A stretch of 64,000 bases of DNA from Torymus aiolomorphi (GCA_036365515.1 CM070877.1:114096011-114160010); one strand, 5' to 3'; counted from the stretch's first letter, positions 45,801-57,107 are shown. The notes: generated by a model not told the origin, from the sequence alone. A program made the numbers and translations.

Positions 45801-46669
45801 ATCGACATAACATTCCAAAGATAATATAATTACAAAAACATAATAATAAGATACAAAATTACATTTGATTACAATATTCAATGGGATAAACACATTGGAA
45901 GAATAATTAAAGAAACAAAATATCTATTTCCCTGTTTTCTACAAAAAGATTTTTTATAACAAATTTAAAAAATTTGATATAAGATTACCAGCTTAACCTA
46001 CTATGTTTCCAGGACCTAAGCGATTGAACTAAAAGAATCAAAATTGTGTAATATTATATAAGTACATGTTAAAGGAATATCATATATACAAAAAAAACTT
46101 TTGTGTAATGTATGAGCTATAAATGTTGTAATATGGTAAATTTCAGTACATAAAGAATGCAATGTTCTAGCTGACTCAGTCTTACAGCATGTAGAAAACT
46201 ATTAAATAGGCAAGTCTCACTGGGTAGAAGTCTGCGAAATACATAATGATGTATTTTAATACAACAGATACCCTGAAGCGAGTTCTTACACCCTGACTAA
46301 ACTTAGAAATTAAATAGACGAGCTAATATTACCAGGGACAACTACCTACCCTTATCGCATTTAACAACACACACAGCACTTACATAATATTTCCCAGTTC
46401 CTATTACCTATCCCCTCACACTTTAAAGCACTAACACTCGAAGATCACTTAGAGCTGCAGAAGTTGCAAAATAGGACTGGACGGTCTAGGCTGGCACTAC
46501 TCCATGGATGCCAGTCTGCTGAGAATCATCTAACAGCGATCCACTGTGTCAGTAACCACACCACCTAGGAGGAAAGTACTGACAGAGACCGTCAATTGTG
46601 TTTCAATGTCAGGAACTGCCTCAGCCTAGGGATCAGCAAAGCGCATGAACAGCAGATCAGTCCCTATTC
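45801..46669. other. No gene recognised
   Basis: AT-rich to about 46300, then of more mixed composition, without a coding frame of note. Confidence 0.35.
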
Positions 46670-47180
46670 TGGGGGACAAGCGAGGAGAGTTGAGCACCTA
46701 AAAACCACATATGACTAATAAATAGATGACTCAAAAAAACATACCATACAAAAGAAAAGTCTGCAGCAATAGCTGTTGTTCACTCACTGAACCAGCTTCC
46801 TGTAACAACTAGAGGGGAAGAACTGGTGGAGACCTTAAACCGTTGTTTCACTGAAGACGCTGAAGACACAAGCAGCAACTTAACTGTACACATAGTCACT
46901 AGTGTAAGAGCGAAACAAGGAAAGTTGAGCACCTAAAAACCACATATAATTAATAAATAGATGACTCAGACAACATTTACACACCCAAGAAACAGTCTGC
47001 AGCAGTGCGCGTCGTTTACACTACTCTCGCTGCCACAGATACCTGCAACAAGCGAAAGTACCATCAGCTCACCCATCAGAGAGGTTAGGAACGAGAAAAT
47101 GCTTACTAAATCTGCTCTCGCCGCTGACACACTGCCTTCCCATCTCCGACGAATTATCGACAATCGACGAACACGATGAA
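46670..47180. repeat. Direct duplication with a unit of about 230 bp
   Basis: GTTGAGCACCTAAAAACCAC, then AATAAATAGATGACTCA and GTCTGCAGCA, occur from about 46690 and again from about 46922. The 72-codon frame at 46961-47179 lies in the second copy and has no recognised domain. Confidence 0.7.
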
Positions 47181-47280
47181 AGGGCGAACACGATTCACCA
47201 GGGCGGCATACTACAGCAGCCACTGCAGTCATCGCTGGGGATGCCGGGAGCCAGACGATTCGATTGTTGACAACACACAC

Positions 47281-48079
47281 CAATAGGGGAGGGCGGGGCA
47301 CGTGTGACACCCTAACTTTGATTAAAAATAACAACTAAACCGTGTATTATTTCAAAATGTACAAAAACGGAATAATTAGATCAGAAAAAAATAAAATAAA
47401 ATAAACTATTAACTTTTTTTTCATTTTCTTTTAATTATTGATAAAATACAGAAAAGAAATTCTGAAAAAAATGTTCTACGTGCCCCACCGGCGGGTGGAT
47501 TGTGGCACCCGACGGGGCACGCATGGCACGGTCAAATTTAATATTTTACTATAGGTATTTTTCAATTCTTTTTTCCAGTAATTAATACTTTAATAATTAT
47601 GCCATAATAAAATTTTCAAAAATCAAATAATTAATCAGTCTATTGAAAATTTAAAATTTTATTTTTATTAAGGAACATAACAATTTTTATTTTAAAATAA
47701 ATTATTACATTTTAATAAATGATTTTATATTATAAATTCCTTCTTATAAAATATGATCACAACATAATACTTTTGTTTGATTAACAAATTATCATTATTA
47801 TTACAATAAGTTTAAATTTAAAGATTTCGCATCATTTTCATCTATGTAGCATATTTGAACTACCTGACCATTGAAAAAGACAGTTTGAGTATCTACAATT
47901 GATTCTTCAGGTATTACTTCTCTAAAGTAATTTTCATTATTTACGGAAGCTGAATTATTATTAACAATGGATAAATCAAGCTGATTTGTGTTTAAGTCTT
48001 CAAGTGGCTTTTTTCTACTCTAAATATAACTTAATATGCAGTCGAAATAATCGTTATTTACTTATTAATGTAATAATTG
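47281..48079. other. Flank of the Pao insertion
   Basis: GGGGAGGGCGGGGCACGTGT at about 47287 has a loose inverted partner near 56120-56140 on the other side of the Pao element. A palindromic GC-rich patch with CGTGCCCC and GGGGCACG lies at 47480-47530. The two flanks may be one older element split by the Pao insertion. Confidence 0.35.
47815..48018 (-). pseudogene. Short coding-like tail, unrecognised
   Basis: On the minus strand about 67 codons are open, from KPLEDLNTNQLDLS to NDAKSLNLNLL, ending at a stop. There is no start codon. A possible splice acceptor (TTTAGAGTAG) lies just upstream. It contains acidic stretches (VIPEESIVDTQ, ICYIDENDA) typical of real coding sequence more than of random AT-rich DNA. 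It could be the last exon of a transposase or host gene cut by the Pao insertion. Function unknown. Confidence 0.3.
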
Positions 48080-48084
48080 AAACT
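48080..48084. repeat. Target site duplication, left (AAACT)
   Basis: AAACT here is identical to 55598-55602 on the other side of the Pao element. Five bases is the usual BEL/Pao duplication length. Confidence 0.9.
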
Positions 48085-49062
48085 TGTTTGAGTAAGCCTT
48101 AATTATATGTGAGTAAACATGCTGCGGGTGTTAAAATAAATTTAAGTCACACACAGAAGTAAATTGAAAATAGAAACTATATTCACAAAGTCACTTCTTA
48201 AATAAATTACAAATTTTGTTTATAAATACACATAAATTGAAAAAGGAGTTTAAATTACACTGAGGTTAATGATTGTATTTGAGTAGTGTGTCCGCAATTC
48301 CAAACTATGAGTGCACATTAATAATGGAGTAGTAATCTCTTACTAGAGATAACCAACCTGTGAGTTTTGAGTCTGTCTGCAACTGAAATGAGATTGTCCG
48401 TTGATAGTCGCTTGAGTATTTGCTGACACTCCCTCCTGGGCTCACACACAATGAAGCTGTTAAAATGAGCAATGGCAAACAATTATAATTGAATTGCTGC
48501 CTTGAGTTTTTCTAATGCACATGTTCACTGTAACACTTGCCGCCGGTGCCAACACGTGGTTGGCAACATAACCTCTAGTATTGTGAGACATTTTACCTTG
48601 CAATAGAGTCGATTGTACTAATCGTCCTTGCACCTTGAGTATTGCGTGAGTGAAGGGTGATGCGAGTTTCCAGTGAGAGATTGAGTAGAGCCTGTGGTGA
48701 GTTGATCCAGTGTCGATTTGAGCCAGTGAAATCCGTTGAGCTATACCGATGAGATTTTCAGGTGCGCAGTGGTGAGAGATGCTCCTCGTGGCACGGCTGA
48801 AGAAAAAGAGAGAGCGAGGCCTTGAACGCTTCCGTCTTTTTGGCCTTCACGATTCACTTCGCGAATCAAATCACAATCTCTCTCACATTTGTATGTGAGA
48901 GAGCGAGAGAGACCGAAACAGCGCGAATTCACCTTGTGAATCAGTGTAGTGTCTCGGCTGTTCCGCCGAGAGGCCGCGAGGTGCTGCCGCGCCGTGGCAG
49001 CGCCGTGAGTCGTACCGAGCTGAGCATAACCGCGGGAATTCAAATTACTGAATTCCCAAACA
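48085..49062 (-). repeat. LTR (3' LTR in element sense)
   Basis: It is 978 bp, starting TGTTTGAGTAAGCC and ending AATTCCCAAACA on the plus strand. It differs from the partner at 54620-55597 at about three positions (for example AGAGATAACC against AGAGACAACC, and GTCTTTTTGG against GTCTTCTTGG). Frames within it (48741-49043, 48822-49244) are not genes. It contains many TGAGT motifs. Confidence 0.95.
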
Positions 49063-49076
49063 TTCCGCCCGCCATC
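49063..49076 (-). promoter_or_regulatory. Purine-rich tract (probable polypurine primer site)
   Basis: Directly inside the LTR, the minus strand reads GATGGCGGGCGGAA. This is the expected place and composition for plus-strand DNA priming. Confidence 0.6.
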
Positions 49077-49091
49077 AACCGCCAGGTTGAT

Positions 49092-50792
49092 TTAAATTCC
49101 GATTGGCACTGGCAAGATAGCGAGTTTTGCAATTGGGCGGGTGAGTTGAGTGGTGGCCGTCTTTATTGTTACAACTCTGGTGAGATTGTCAGTTCCAGGG
49201 TGAAGTTGAGTGACTCTTGCGAGTGGCCATTTGCTTGGGGGTGAGTGTTCATCCGTGAGTAGTACCATGGAACCCACTTATATCTCATGAGAGGGATGAT
49301 GCCATTTTGAAATTGATTGAAGCCGTTGAAGGTATTGAGTTGACCAATGCTTCCAAAATTGCTGAGGGATCCGTTGAATGAGTTGCCATTTGGAAAGCCT
49401 TGATTCCTTGAAGGTGAGTAAGCTTGGTTCAGGCACTGAGTTCAATGCCTTGCCGATGAGAAAGTGTCCGGGTGTGAGTGCATTTATGTCTTCTGGGTCT
49501 TCACTGAGTGGTTCTAGCGGCCTTGAGTTGAGTAATGCTTCTATTTGAGTGAGCAAGGTAGCTGAAGCTTCAAAGGTGAGTTGAGTGTCCCCAATGGTCC
49601 GTCGCAGGTGAAATTTGACTGATTTCACTACTGCTTCCCACTTGCCTCCCATATGAGGTGCAGCAGGTGGGTTGAATATCCATTGGGTTCCCTCGTTCGC
49701 TAGTGAGTTGTACAAGATTGAGTTTTCATGTTGGTGTTGAGAAAATAGAGTCTTCAGTTCCCTTGCTGCTCCGATGAAGTTCGTTCCACAGTCTGAGTAT
49801 AGTTTGGAGGGTATCCCTCTCCTTGAGGTGAACCGTCTGTATGCCGCTAAGAATCCGTCCGTTGAGTAGTCACTGATCAGTTCTAGGTGAACAGCTGACG
49901 TTGAGAAGCACACAAAGATACAAATCCAGCCCTTGTATGTTTTGGATCCACGACCTTTCCATGAGTTAATGGTGATTGGCCCGGCGTAATCGATCCCAGT
50001 GTGAGTGAAAGGTGGTGATGGGGTGACCCTGGCCACGGGTAATTGCCCCATGAGTTGCTGAGCCCGTTGAGCCCGATACCTTGCACAAGTCACACACTTT
50101 AAAATATGTGACTTGACCGGTGCTCTGCCTCCGATTATCCAAAATTCCTGCCGAGTGTGTGCCAGAGTGAGTTGAGCGTCACAGTGCAGAGTTGAGAGAT
50201 GAGCGTTCCGAATGATCAGTGTGGTGAGTTGACTGCTCCGTGGTATAATTGCTGGGTGTTTTGAGTGATGATCGAGTTGAGTTTTTTGAAGCCGCCCTCC
50301 TACTCGAACAATTCCTGTTGAGTCTATGTAGGCAGTCAATCGGTTGAATACATGGTTTCTTGGGACTTGAGAATTTTTCAGCATAACAAGTTCTGATTGT
50401 AAGTGAACCTGCTGAATGTTCTTGACCCAGAAGAGTTTTGCCCTTTTGAGTAAATCAGTCGTGAGTTTCGATTCATGGTGAGTTTTTCCTTTAGCCTTAA
50501 ATCGATCACATGCGAGCATTACCCATCCAGTTATTCTTATGAGTTGAGTGAGTGATGAGTAATGATCGATGATGTCCCACAATTTGCTTGAGTTTGACTT
50601 GGCTGCGGTGAGTGTGATCTTAGCCCTTATTTCTGGAAGGTTGGTTTCTTGGATAGAGGTTGCTTGAGAAGGCCAAGCTGATTCTTCCTGGCAGAGCCAA
50701 CTTGGTCCATGCCACCATAAGTAATGCTCTCTGAGTTGTGAAGTGAGTAACCCGCGAGGCACAATCCGCTGGATTGTCTGCTCCAGGCACAT
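49092..50792 (-). pseudogene. Pao pol, integrase half (frameshifted and interrupted)
   Basis: This frame continues the pol protein after a one-base frame change near 50755. Visible are an HHCC-type zinc region (HLSTLHCDAQLTLAHTRQEF, later CVTCARYRA) and the integrase core (DYAGPITI, STDGFLAAYRRF, YSDCGTNFIGA, then the glutamate region PHMGGKWEAVVKSVK), then SRPLEPLSEDPEDINALTPG. A TAA stop at 49278-49280 cuts off the last 60 or so residues, which continue in the same frame (GSMVLLTDEHSPPSKWPLAR and on to 49092). This tail is typical of the Pao C-terminus, so the stop is a disruption. Confidence 0.85.
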
Positions 50793-53016
50793 GTCTCCAT
50801 TGTGCTGTTGGAATGAGTTCTTGAATTAAGGCAACTCTATTTCCAACAAAGTCCTTCCATTTTGAGGGGTGTGAGCGTATCCATGTGAGTGCTACCTTAG
50901 CATCTGTCCACAGATGAATGTGTGAAATTGGCAATCGTGAGTTTTCCAAAATGTGTTTTGCCAACTTAGTGAGTAAAACTGCCGCTCCCAATTCCAATCG
51001 TGGGATTGACAGTCGTTTGAGTGGTGCCACCTTTGTTTTAGAGATGAGAAATGATGATGTTGAGTGAGAGTTTGGTGTTGTAGATTTAATGTAAAGAACT
51101 GCAGCCATTGCTTGTTGTGAAGCATCCGAGAAGCCATGAAGTTCTACAATTGAGTTTTCCTGAATTCCTAACCACCTGGGTAAGGCGATTGTCTTCAGGT
51201 GAGTGAGATCTTCTCGGATGTGCAGCCATTTCTTCACGATTGAGTTTGGCAGAGATTCGTCCCAAGATAGCTTGTGGAGCCACAGTTCTTGCAGGAGGAT
51301 TTTTGATGTGATTATAACCGGTGATATAATTCCAATGGGATCGTATAATTGAGATACTTCAGAAAGTATAATCCGTTTTGTTATCATTTCCTGGTGAGGT
51401 GGCAGCGTTGTTCTGAAGGTGAGTTTGTCCGAGTGTGGGAGCCATTTCATCCCGAGTATATTTGTAGCGCAATCATCTAAAGGCACAGCTTCTTCAGCTG
51501 GAGGCTCTTTGAGGAATTCCTTGAGGAAGCCAGATGAGTTTGAGTTCCATTTCGCTAATGGAAAACCGCCCGCCTTGCATAGTGCGGTTAACTGCTTGGC
51601 CTTTTCAATGAGAAGTTCCTTTGATGCAGCTCCACCGAAGATGTCATCCACATACCTTCCAAATAGAAGTGAGTCTATGGCAAGTGGATATTTGTCTCCT
51701 TCATCCTTTACCAGCTGAAGAAGAGTCCGAATTGCTAAGTAAGGAGCTGCTCGTATTCCGTAGGTGACTGTCGTCAAGTGGAAGTGAGTGAGTTGACCCG
51801 TTTCATCTACCCATAAAATGCGTTGTAGATTCCAATCTTGAGGGTGAACCTTGATCTGACGATACATTTTTGTAATGTTAGTTGAGAAGACAAATGGTTG
51901 AGTTCGAATCCAGATGAGAACATCCACAATGTTAGGTGAGAGGTTAGGTCCAGTATGCATGATGTCATTGAGTGATTTTCCATTTGTTGTGAGTGCTGAA
52001 CCATTGAAGACTGCTCTGAGTTTTGTCGTTGAACTATCTTCTCGTAATACTCCATGGTGAGGAAGATAGTAAGATGGTTTGGCAGATATGTCCTGTGGAG
52101 GGATCCGCACCATGTGGCCCAATTTGCAGTATTCATCCATGAAAGCGTAGTACCTTTCCTTGTAGATGCTTTCTTGATTGCATTTTATGAGTATTCTCTT
52201 GAGGCACGCTTGAGCTTTTCCGAATGAGTTTCCAAGTACGTCTGCAGAGTCGGTGAGAGGTAATCTTACTTGGTATCGTCCATGAGTATTTCTTGTATGA
52301 GTCTCAGCAAAGTGTTGTTCACACAATGCGTCTTCCTTGTTGAGTTTGACTGCAGACGTTGATGGTGGCTCTTCTTGAACCCAAAAGCGGGTTAGTAGTT
52401 TCTGCAAGTCTTCAGTGTTGAGTGGGGCCGTTGTATGATGTACTACCTTGTGTTGCACAGCTGAGTTTGATGGACCTATTAGCAGCCAGCCGAAAATTGA
52501 TAATTGTGCGATCGGTTCAATCACACTTCCCCTTATGAGATTGGGTTTGATGATTTGGCCGTAATAGTCCGCTCCGATAAGTACATCTACTGGTTGAGGT
52601 TTCCAAAATGTCGGATCAGCCAAGTTGAGTTTCTCTGTATGTTGCCACTGACGTTGCTCACATTCTTCTGATGGTAATAGTGTTGAGACTTGGCGTATAA
52701 TGTGAGCTGTAATCCGAATGGTGAGATTTTTGTAGATGGTGCGTAAGCTGAGTTGAGCCTTTCCGAGAGTTTGAGTTGAGTGCGTGCCGCCAACTCCAAG
52801 AATTGGTATAGTTGAGTGTTGCCGCTTAATGTTGAGTAAATCCACAGAATCCTTGGAGATGAATGAGAGTTCCGAGCCTGAGTCAATGAGTATTCTGAGT
52901 TGATGAGATGTCACCGGTGAGTCGTACCATGCCAATGCAGTTGCAAGTAAAGTGAGTTGAGAAGTTGAGTAATCATGTTGAGTTTGACCGTGTTGTGAGA
53001 TGATTGCGCCGTTGTC
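50620..53016 (-). pseudogene. Pao pol, protease, RT and RNase H half
   Basis: From the N-terminus, the aspartic protease motif LRILIDSGSELSFIS comes first, then a linker (VDVLIGADYYGQII). RT follows (KPSYYLPHHGVLRED, LRAVFNGSA, FSTNITKMYRQIKVHPQD, then FGRYVDDIFGG with the catalytic aspartate pair). RNase H follows (ELHGFSDASQQAMAAVLYI, RLELGAAVLLTKL, WTDAKVALTWI), ending near VPGADNPADCAS. The usual VDI-type first RT aspartate region reads TNITKM here. The frame opens after an in-frame TAG at 53017-53019 and leaves the pol frame near 50755. Confidence 0.9.
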
Positions 53017-53110
53017 CTAATTTTGAGTTGATCCGGATGCTGAGGTGGCTTGAGTCTTGCCTTCAGGGTCTCGTGACACATGTATCATGGTGTGATGATT
53101 TCCATTGCAA

Positions 53111-54571
53111 CTATAAGTGCAGGCACTTATATTGCGACTTGCAATTCTTGGCTGAGTGCAGACCGAGGCAGTTATAGCACAGCGGCTTCTCCATTACAAA
53201 TTTTCTCCGTTGTTGTTCATTCAGCAGTTTGAATTTTGGACAAGCCACAATAAAGTGCGAGTCCCCACAATACGTGCATGGATGCTGTGAAATCCTGGGT
53301 GAGTGTGTCACTTTGTGTGAGTCTTGCCGTGCTTGAGTTGGACTGGTGACGTGAAGAGACCTTGATGGTTTTGAAGTTTGCGTAATTGATGGCCTTGGAG
53401 TGGATGTTGATGAATCAGCTGCTATTTCCAACGCACGCACCCGCGTGATCAGGAAGGACTCAAATTCCTCAAATGTTGGCAGCTCAGTGTTGGAAACGCG
53501 AGAAGTCTCCCATGCTTCTCGTATTGACCTGTCAATTAGCTTTGACAGGCGATGAGCTAATATACAATCTCCTAGCTGCTCTTGCGGTACCAACATGTGG
53601 AGTGATTTCCGAATTTTTGAGATCTCCGAGATCAATGTGTTGAGTGTGGCCGGGTTTTTTGATGTAACAGCAGTCAATTCAGATAAATGATCAAGCTGAT
53701 CATTTAATAGCACCCGTTTATTTTCAAACCTTGTCACTAATGTAGTCCATGCAGGTGTTAGAGACTCATCGCTGAGTGAAAATCCTTGTATGAGTGTGAG
53801 TGGTGTTCCACTGAGAGAGCTGCGCAGGTAGTGTAGCTTCTCATAATTTTTGAGTCCAGGCCGATTCAGAATTAATCCAGAGAACATTTCCTTATATGAG
53901 GGCCACTCAGTATATGCTCCGCTGAATGTGGGCAGCTTTATTTCTGGCAACTTGCTTAAATGAGTGTGTTGAGTTTCTCCGATGCTTGGTTGAGTGACAC
54001 GATGCTTGGACTTCCAGTCTTCCTCCAAACTGCTAACCTCGAACACAATAGTATGGTATGATTCATGGATTGACTTGTGAAACGCTGACTTAAAATAATC
54101 GTTGTCTGCGAAGGCTGCTGGACAACTTGCTTCAATGACAGCATGATCCTTTTTGTATAAGGAGTATAGCTCCTCAGCATCCTGCTTCCAAGCCAGTATC
54201 ACTGGAAGAGTGGCAGTTTCCTTCCTGATCCTAATGTAAGCAATAATCCGTTCCAATGAATCAAGCCGCAGGTACTGAGAATTCACCTTACATAGAAATG
54301 AAGCTGGAATTGACCCTGGAGATCTTGAACGAGTTTTGACATGGGTGTCAACCACAGTGAGTTCAGGCATAGTGAGTAGGCGGCTGCCAGTCTGCTTAAC
54401 TGCCCCCTTTGCTGCAGCTGCGGTGGCTGGAGTCGCTTGATCCTTTTTATTAATAGCATCCTCTTGCTCAGAAATGACAGCGCCTGCTTGATCCAATTCC
54501 TTGAGTTCATCCTTGTTTGAGTGTGCCATGATGATAACCTGTGAGAATTTCCTTAATGAGTATTTATTCAC
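53111..54571 (-). CDS. Pao gag
   Basis: A 486-residue frame encodes the structural protein. The N-terminal third is charged and alanine-rich. The middle has the capsid-type segment LPEIKLPTFSGAYTEWPSYK, then FSGLI, KLHYLRSSLSGTPLTLIQGF and typical downstream helices. Near the end are CTYCGDSHFIVACPKF and CYNCLGLHSAKNCKSQYKC, the zinc-knuckle nucleocapsid part. The frame ends at a TAG right after the last knuckle cysteines. The expected continuation (HHTMIH-type sequence leading to protease) is in another frame. I take the first ATG at about 54529 (MAHSNKDELKEL) or the slightly earlier one as start. Confidence 0.85.
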   Translation of the reverse strand: MNKYSLRKFSQVIIMAHSNKDELKELDQAGAVISEQEDAINKKDQATPATAAAAKGAVKQTGSRLLTMPELTVVDTHVKTRSRSPGSIPASFLCKVNSQYLRLDSLERIIAYIRIRKETATLPVILAWKQDAEELYSLYKKDHAVIEASCPAAFADNDYFKSAFHKSIHESYHTIVFEVSSLEEDWKSKHRVTQPSIGETQHTHLSKLPEIKLPTFSGAYTEWPSYKEMFSGLILNRPGLKNYEKLHYLRSSLSGTPLTLIQGFSLSDESLTPAWTTLVTRFENKRVLLNDQLDHLSELTAVTSKNPATLNTLISEISKIRKSLHMLVPQEQLGDCILAHRLSKLIDRSIREAWETSRVSNTELPTFEEFESFLITRVRALEIAADSSTSTPRPSITQTSKPSRSLHVTSPTQARQDSHKVTHSPRISQHPCTYCGDSHFIVACPKFKLLNEQQRRKFVMEKPLCYNCLGLHSAKNCKSQYKCLHL

Positions 54572-54602
54572 TGGCTCGAGTCACACCACAGCATGTAAAT
54601 CC

Positions 54603-54619
54603 AGCTCGAAGGACCAAAA
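54603..54619 (-). promoter_or_regulatory. Primer-binding site next to the 5' LTR
   Basis: On the minus strand the sequence after the LTR reads TTTTGGTCCTTCGAGCTGG. The TGGTCCTTCGAGC core is the tRNA-complementary primer site common in BEL-type elements. The primer tRNA is not identified here. Confidence 0.7.
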
Positions 54620-55597
54620 TGTTTGAGTAAGCCTTAATTATATGTGAGTAAACATGCTGCGGGTGTTAAAATAAATTTAAGTCACACACAGAAGTAAATT
54701 GAAAATAGAAACTATATTCACAAAGTCACTTCTTAAATAAATTACAAATTTTGTTTATAAATACACATAAATTGAAAAAGGAGTTTAAATTACACTGAGG
54801 TTAATGATTGTATTTGAGTAGTGTGTCCGCAATTCCAAACTATGAGTGCACATTAATAATGGAGTAGTAATCTCTTACTAGAGACAACCAACCTGTGAGT
54901 TTTGAGTCTGTCTGCAACTGAAATGAGATTGTCCGTTGATAGTCGCTTGAGTATTTGCTGACACTCCCTCCTGGGCTCACACACAATGAAGCTGTTAAAA
55001 TGAGCAATGGCAAACAATTATAATTGAATTGCTGCCTTGAGTTTTTCTAATGCACATGTTCACTGTAACACTTGCCGCCGGTGCCAACACGTGGTTGGCA
55101 ACATAACCTCTAATATTGTGAGACATTTTACCTTGCAATAGAGTCGATTGTACTAATCGTCCTTGCACCTTGAGTATTGCGTGAGTGAAGGGTGATGCGA
55201 GTTTCCAGTGAGAGATTGAGTAGAGCCTGTGGTGAGTTGATCCAGTGTCGATTTGAGCCAGTGAAATCCGTTGAGCTATACCGATGAGATTTTCAGGTGC
55301 GCAGTGGTGAGAGATGCTCCTCGTGGCACGGCTGAAGAAAAAGAGAGAGCGAGGCCTTGAACGCTTCCGTCTTCTTGGCCTTCACGATTCACTTCGCGAA
55401 TCAAATCACAATCTCTCTCACATTTGTATGTGAGAGAGCGAGAGAGACCGAAACAGCGCGAATTCACCTTGTGAATCAGTGTAGTGTCTCGGCTGTTCCG
55501 CCGAGAGGCCGCGAGGTGCTGCCGCGCCGTGGCAGCGCCGTGAGTCGTACCGAGCTGAGCATAACCGCGGGAATTCAAATTACTGAATTCCCAAACA
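54620..55597 (-). repeat. LTR (5' LTR in element sense)
   Basis: It is the 978-bp partner of 48085-49062, with the same TG...CA ends. It should contain the element's promoter, but I do not see an obvious TATA box at a supportable position. Confidence 0.95.
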
Positions 55598-55602
55598 AAA
55601 CT
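55598..55602. repeat. Target site duplication, right (AAACT)
   Basis: Matches 48080-48084. Confidence 0.9.
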
Positions 55603-56789
55603 AAATAAAAACTACTTAAAACTAAATTATTGCACTGCGTAGTTGTTAACCCATCTTACTTCGTTTTTGGTTTGTAGGTTTGTAGGTTACATCACTTCGC
55701 TCGGCGGCCGCCGCGGCGCACTCATACGCCCGAGTGTGCCACGCGTGCCCCGCCCGGGTGCCACGTCATGCCCCATTTTAATACCATTTTCATTTTTTAA
55801 TTATATTATTTATAAATATTTTCTGAAAATAACAAAAACAGGGCTTGAAAGATAAAAGTTGAGACTATCAAATAGGTTTGATCTCATTTAGAAAAAAAAT
55901 CATGTTCTCGTTGCTCCAAGCGACTTAAAAATGAAGTCAACCTTGTTTCTAAGCACCGATTTTCAATCTTATTAAATTAAATGTTAAACATTATCTATAA
56001 TCTCAAAAGTATAGAGGAAAATTCTAAAAGCATATCTAATTAGGTTTACGTAAAAATTACATTTTTTGCATTCATTAATATTAAAAATATGAGGGTGCCA
56101 AACTTACCTACCTGACACGTCATGCCCCGCCTTCCCCATGGACACATGTGCGCCACGGCTGACGGCACGCCGCACTACTCAGCAGTAGCAGAAAGCGCGC
56201 GCGATCATATATATAGATATATCTTATACCTCGCGGTCGCACGAGTCGCATGTGTTTTTCCGCTGTTCTTGGTGTGAGAACGCAGCCTAGCCGAGGCACG
56301 GTAGTATACATAGGTCCGGAAAGTGTGTACGACCATGAACCGAGGTACCTAGCGTAGCCGTTACGACTGCTGCAGTATAAGTATTCATGCACGCAGGTCG
56401 CAGGGCTAAGCCAGATTGCCGTTGCCGAATGCATCAGTATTGAGCATTCTCCTTCTGTTTTTCTCTTTTTCGCGGTATTAGTGTATGCATATGTGCGGAA
56501 GTATTTTTTTGTAATTGAGATTGTATAGGTATATGTAGTTAGGAACACCCGTGAGTCCGTGAGCAGCTAGTTTTTTATTATTATTATATATTTAATTTTT
56601 TTTTTATTATAAATATCGGAAGTATTGCAATTTTCGCTTTTATAAAAATACAAGGTTCTCCTGAGTTTTGCGGTCGTGCCTATTATGTAAAAACGAAGTT
56701 ACATAGGGAGGGGGCGGGCGACGAGCGAAGCGAGGAGCAGGTGTGTGTGGGGGCGGGGGGATGGCGTGCCGAAGACACGCTGGGGGGCG
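55603..56789. other. Right flank of the Pao insertion, no gene seen
   Basis: A GC-rich palindromic patch at 55700-55775 (GTGCCACGCGTGCCCCGCCC) resembles the one at 47480-47530. AT-rich DNA follows to 56100, then GC-richer sequence. The 142-codon minus-strand frame at 56120-56548 has no recognised domain. Confidence 0.4.
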
Positions 56790-57095
56790 CAGCCCCCCTA
56801 GTTATATTCGTAGTGATAAATTGGTTCGGATATCCATTATCTTGTAGCAATCGTTGAACAATTTTCAAGTTGTCCTCATGGAAACGAGAGTTGGATAATT
56901 TTATCGCTCTGTCAACTAAATTATATACAATATTATTTTTTTGTTGCAATGGATGATTGAAATGAAAATTTATTATTCTATTGCTTGATGTGGGTTCTTG
57001 GAACCGGTTTGTCATGATGTTATTGTTCTTCTTGATTAGCGTGATATCTAAGAAATTAATTTGGTTGTTTTTTTCTATTTCATGAGTAAATTTTA
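56790..57095 (-). pseudogene. Penelope-like reverse transcriptase fragment
   Basis: On the minus strand: INFLDITLIKK-type sequence near the start, then FQEPTSSNRIINFHFNHPLQ, NIVYNLVDRAIKLSNSRFH and IVQRLLQDNGYPNQFI. These are typical of the region after the RT core in Penelope-type elements. The rest of the element is missing on both sides. Downstream (56700-56790) is GC-rich unrelated sequence. Confidence 0.7.
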
Positions 57096-57107
57096 AATTT
57101 TAATACA

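Larger units (their letters stand above)
48085..55597 (-). mobile_element. Complete BEL/Pao LTR retrotransposon
   Basis: The element of about 7.5 kb lies on the minus strand. Two 978-bp LTRs (TG...CA) bound an internal region with gag and pol (protease, RT, RNase H, integrase). A primer-binding site and a purine-rich tract lie next to the LTRs. The AAACT duplication shows a direct insertion. I count about three differences between the LTRs by eye, which indicates a very recent insertion. Domain order (protease, RT, RNase H, integrase) and protein similarity identify the Pao superfamily. No envelope-like gene is visible. Confidence 0.95.

Noticed and set aside
48741..49244. Frames of 100 and 140 codons in the LTR, repeated at 55276-55608
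   Set aside because: They lie within the Pao LTR and are duplicated with it. BEL/Pao LTRs do not encode proteins.
56120..56548. 142-codon minus-strand frame
   Set aside because: No domain or homology recognised, and it overlaps mixed repeat-like sequence.
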